A stretch of 64,000 nt of DNA, from positions 124,001 to 188,000 of the forward strand of contig JAZOCE010000001.1 of assembly GCA_045596365.1 (NCBI GenBank), written 5' to 3'. The DNA is from RGIG4079 sp045596365. Its GTDB lineage: Bacteria > Bacteroidota > Bacteroidia > Bacteroidales > Muribaculaceae. Both the position numbers and the translations under genes were made by a program. Under the pieces are notes generated by a model. It ran no database searches. It had not been told where the DNA came from and saw nothing but the letters and a program-made list of their open reading frames with translations. Shown in pieces: positions 62,851-64,000 of the stretch; the first letter of the stretch is position 1, and each line of letters opens with the position of its first letter.

Positions 62851-63884
62851 AAAGCTAATATTTCTTGGGGTAATTGCATGGTTACACAATGTAATGAGCC
62901 ATGTTGTTTAATTAAAGCTCTACAATCTATTGCAACAATCTTATATCCGGGGAATGCTTTTTGTAATTGAGATATTGCAAGGTTATCGTTTTCAGGTTGA
63001 TTATATGAAGGCATCAATACCGTACTTTTCATAATAAGAAAGTTGGCATAAGTAGCAGGCAATCGCTCGCCATCTTCATCATATACAGCTTTAGGGAACG
63101 GCAGTTCAACAAGATTAAATGGAGTTTCATCCAAAGTAGTGAATTCTTTCAATTGTTGTTTCATCTTGCTTAATGCTGTGTAATGTTCATCTTTTTCATC
63201 ATTACAACCAACGTATACAATAGTATTATTAGGAGCAAGACGAGCAAGCGTATCAATATGGCTATCTGTGTCGTCGCCAGCTAAATATCCATAATCAAGC
63301 CATAAGATTTTTTTCATACCTAATTCTCGAGATAGATATGCCTCGACTTCAGATTTGGACATGTCTCCGTTTCGATTTAATGACAACAAGCACTCCGATG
63401 TTGTCAACATAAGCCCTTTGCCATCACTCTCTACAGAGCCACCTTCAAGCGTAAAGCCTAAATTATTTTTGTATTCCGCTTTTATTAATCCTGCTTTTAT
63501 AATCGCTTGAGAAATAAGATTGTCATAACATGAACTGAATTTCAGTCCCCATCCATTAAATTGAAAATCATGAATAACAAATTCGCCATCTTCAATTGTT
63601 GTTATTGGGCCAAAATCACGCGCCCATGTATCGTTTGTTGGAGTAGAATAATAGTATATTTTAGAATTATCCAAATGTGACAATTGACTTTTTGGAAGTT
63701 GTATATCAGGAGCTACTATTATGGCTTTTTCCTCTTTTATTATTTCAGTTACAAGATTTACAAAACACTCCGTAACCTCATCAAGCATATATTTCCAATC
63801 AGTATCATTATGAGGCCATGACAACAGAATTGCTCCTGTAGATTCCCACTCTGCCGGCAAACGATGTGAACAATCTTTATTCAT
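62847..63884 (-). CDS. aguA: Agmatine deiminase
   Basis: AguA converts agmatine to N-carbamoylputrescine and ammonia. The 345-residue protein has the guanidino-modifying fold: RLPAEWESTGAILLSWPH, WARDFGPI, FTLEGGSVESDGKG, GYLAGDDTDSHIDTLAR, and the nucleophile C333 in HGSLHCVTMQ. Translation is coupled to aguB. Arginine decarboxylase, the source of agmatine, is not in this window. Confidence 0.94.
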   Translation of the reverse strand: MNKDCSHRLPAEWESTGAILLSWPHNDTDWKYMLDEVTECFVNLVTEIIKEEKAIIVAPDIQLPKSQLSHLDNSKIYYYSTPTNDTWARDFGPITTIEDGEFVIHDFQFNGWGLKFSSCYDNLISQAIIKAGLIKAEYKNNLGFTLEGGSVESDGKGLMLTTSECLLSLNRNGDMSKSEVEAYLSRELGMKKILWLDYGYLAGDDTDSHIDTLARLAPNNTIVYVGCNDEKDEHYTALSKMKQQLKEFTTLDETPFNLVELPFPKAVYDEDGERLPATYANFLIMKSTVLMPSYNQPENDNLAISQLQKAFPGYKIVAIDCRALIKQHGSLHCVTMQLPQEILAL

Positions 63885-63895
63885 TTTTTCAATTA

Positions 63896-64000
63896 TTATT
63901 CATCAAAATCTTTCAAAGAGTCCCACACTGAATTTTGCGAATCCATATATTCTTCACAATAATCAAGAAAACCTCTTTTTTCACTACTTCCGACAGCATG
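63896..64000 (-). CDS. C-terminal end of an unidentified gene (runs off the window)
   Basis: The last 34 codons of a frame open to the edge, ending at TAA 63896-63898. The peptide ends NSVWDSLKDFDE after KRGFLDYCEEYM. It is 11 bases upstream of aguA on the same strand, so it probably shares the operon. I do not recognise the family from this piece. Confidence 0.5.
   Translation of the reverse strand, partial: HAVGSSEKRGFLDYCEEYMDSQNSVWDSLKDFDE

Noticed and set aside
1..64000. CRISPR array, rRNA operon or complete insertion sequence
   Set aside because: No regularly spaced repeats, no rRNA sequence and no transposase frame with terminal repeats were found.

Overview
The window is chromosomal DNA from a low-GC member of the Bacteroidetes, most likely order Bacteroidales. 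Gene starts are repeatedly preceded by the Bacteroidetes -7 box TAnnTTTG, sometimes with a TTG or TTTG 19 bases upstream. lpxC is fused to fabZ. An EF-G2-type factor with an altered GTPase site is present. Several families typical of this phylum occur (DUF3127, DUF5606, a DUF4924-like protein). I cannot name a genus from sequence alone.

Layout. 1-3.8 kb: the 5' part of thrA (running off the left edge), then rfbD-prfC. 3.9-6.1 kb: a small accessory patch with a decayed phage head-protein gene, a DUF4924-like gene, tRNA-Gln(CUG) and an orphan family 2 glycosyltransferase. 6.2-11.3 kb: the translation cluster thrS-infC-rpmI-rplT, then glnS. 11.4-13.6 kb: a metallo-beta-lactamase-fold hydrolase, rsmG and a CvfB-like S1 protein. 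13.7-16.9 kb: lpxD-lpxC/fabZ-lpxA for lipid A and fatty acid synthesis. 16.9-22.4 kb: DUF3127, DUF695, a flavoprotein, a MATE transporter, a HAD phosphatase and nadC. 22.6-28.6 kb: a Type III restriction-modification cassette (mod and res) with a YefM/YoeB-type toxin-antitoxin pair between the two genes. Its toxin gene carries an early stop codon, and a long structured leader with terminator and antiterminator-like pairings precedes mod. 28.6-35.3 kb: rlmH, then the opposite-strand run metF-holB-AddB-like nuclease-hemW. 35.4-44.8 kb: an alpha/beta hydrolase, engB-relA-lipoprotein, trmN6-CPBP protease, udk-lptB and mlaE-mlaF. 44.9-53.9 kb: a CoiA-like gene, EF-G2, lon, DUF5606, a membrane protein, smpB and a THUMP-like methyltransferase. 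54-58.3 kb: pgk, prfA-pyrF and a lone tyrosine recombinase. 58.4-64 kb: an AmgK-RapZ fusion with a MurU-like nucleotidyltransferase, rpsP, a nucleotidyltransferase-like protein, and the agmatine-to-putrescine pair aguA-aguB.

Most of the window is housekeeping: translation factors, quality control (smpB, lon), lipid A synthesis and outer-membrane lipid transport, nucleotide and NAD synthesis, and peptidoglycan salvage. The parts most worth a second look are the mod leader RNA, the toxin-antitoxin pair inside the Type III system, the AmgK-RapZ fusion beside a MurU homologue, the GTPase-defective EF-G paralogue, the RelA homologue with a ruined hydrolase site, and the CoiA-like gene.
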